Positions 6,841 through 7,277 of a stretch of 7,277 bases of DNA are shown piece by piece. Source of the stretch: an uncultured Pseudorhodoferax sp. (GTDB lineage: Bacteria; Pseudomonadota; Gammaproteobacteria; Burkholderiales; Burkholderiaceae); NCBI GenBank assembly GCA_913776795.1, contig CAJYRH010000132.1, positions 1 to 7,277 on the forward strand. Reading direction: 5' to 3'. Under the pieces are notes generated by a model, which saw only the letters and a list, made by a program, of their open reading frames with translations, searched no databases and was not told the origin of the DNA. Made by a program: the position numbers and the translations under genes. Position 1 is the first letter of the stretch. Each line of letters opens with the position of its first letter.

Positions 6841-7277
6841 ATGGAATCCATCCACATCACCGACGTGGCCCCGCGCGACGGGCTGCAGAACCAGCAGGTC
6901 GCGGTGTCGACCGACGCCAAGCTCCGGCTCATCGCGCTGCTGGCCGCCGCGGGCGTGCGAAGCGTGGAAGCCACCAGCTTCGTCTCGCCCAAGGCGGTGC
7001 CGCAGATGGCCGATGCCGGCGACCTGGTGCCACGCCTGAACGCCGCACTCCCGCAACTGCGCACCTCGGTGCTCGTTCCCAACCTCAAGGGACTGGAGCG
7101 CGCCCGTGCCGCCGGGGCGCGCGAGATCGCGGTCGTGCTGTCGGCCACCGAGACGATGAACCGCAGGAACATCAACATGGGCCTGGAGCAGGCCACCGAC
7201 GTCAGTGCCCAGACCCTGGCCGAGGCGCAGCGCCTCGGGCTGCGCACGCGGGCCTACGTGGCCGTGGCGTTCGACTG
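6841..7277 (+). CDS. Hydroxymethylglutaryl-CoA lyase family protein (3' partial)
   Basis: First 145 residues of a DRE-TIM (HMGL-like) aldolase, cut by the window end. HMG-CoA lyase splits HMG-CoA into acetoacetate and acetyl-CoA; relatives act on other 3-hydroxy-acyl-CoA thioesters. The N-terminal signature IHITDVAPRDGLQNQ (4-18) holds the R12-D13 pair of the active site. VRSVEATSFVSPKAVPQMAD (39-58), TSVLVPNLKGLERA (75-88) and LSATETMNRRNINM (100-113) are typical of the bacterial family, and the window ends in AYVAVAFD, just before the usual CPFEG. The metal-binding histidines and the active-site loop cysteine lie outside, so substrate and completeness cannot be judged. The ATG at 6841 has GAGG at 6827-6830 overlapping the end of the CoA-transferase gene. 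Pairing with a CoA-transferase suggests activation of a free acid followed by cleavage. Confidence 0.92.
   Translation, partial: MESIHITDVAPRDGLQNQQVAVSTDAKLRLIALLAAAGVRSVEATSFVSPKAVPQMADAGDLVPRLNAALPQLRTSVLVPNLKGLERARAAGAREIAVVLSATETMNRRNINMGLEQATDVSAQTLAEAQRLGLRTRAYVAVAFD

Noticed and set aside
5611..7056. A 481-codon open frame on the - strand across the CoA-transferase and the lyase
   Set aside because: It spans two well-supported + strand genes and their promoter-proximal leader, and its composition (A, R, G, H, V, D) is typical of an antisense shadow.

Overview
The window looks like chromosomal DNA from a high-G+C betaproteobacterium, most likely Burkholderiales and plausibly Comamonadaceae. 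This is inferred from strongly G/C-biased third codon positions throughout, the ybgC-tolQ-tolR-tolA order behind an aminotransferase gene, and the style of the proteins. No sequence search was possible, so the taxonomic call is an inference.

Left part (1-3497, + strand): the 3' end of a fold-type I PLP aminotransferase gene runs through an ATGA overlap into ybgC, an acyl-CoA thioesterase gene. This is followed by tolQ, tolR and tolA, the inner-membrane part of the Tol-Pal system, which uses the proton motive force to constrict the outer membrane at division. The five genes are tightly packed and probably form one operon. The usual next genes, tolB and pal, do not follow tolA; a convergent gene starts about 40 bases later. 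The first ~45 bases of the window appear to hold a frame break in the aminotransferase gene.

Right part (3540-7277): a large sigma-54-dependent activator of the PrpR type lies on the - strand (PrpR_N sensor, PAS-like region, AAA+ domain with GAFTGA, Fis-type HTH). It is divergent from a + strand pair: a family III (CaiB/BaiF) CoA-transferase with a TTG start, then the 5' part of an HMG-CoA lyase-family gene cut by the window end. The short space before the CoA-transferase carries a textbook sigma-54 control region. In order it has a perfect 8+1+8 palindrome (candidate activator site), a full match to the IHF consensus, a -24/-12 promoter with GG-N10-GC spacing, and a Shine-Dalgarno 7 bases from the TTG.

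The most interesting proposal is that the PrpR-type protein switches on a catabolic module in which a carboxylic acid receives CoA from a donor thioester and is then cleaved by a lyase to acetyl-CoA (or propionyl-CoA) plus a keto acid. PrpR proteins are best known beside 2-methylcitrate-cycle genes, which are absent here, so the effector and substrate are probably different and remain unknown. There is no gene-free stretch longer than about 110 bases, and no tRNA, rRNA, CRISPR or insertion sequence was seen.
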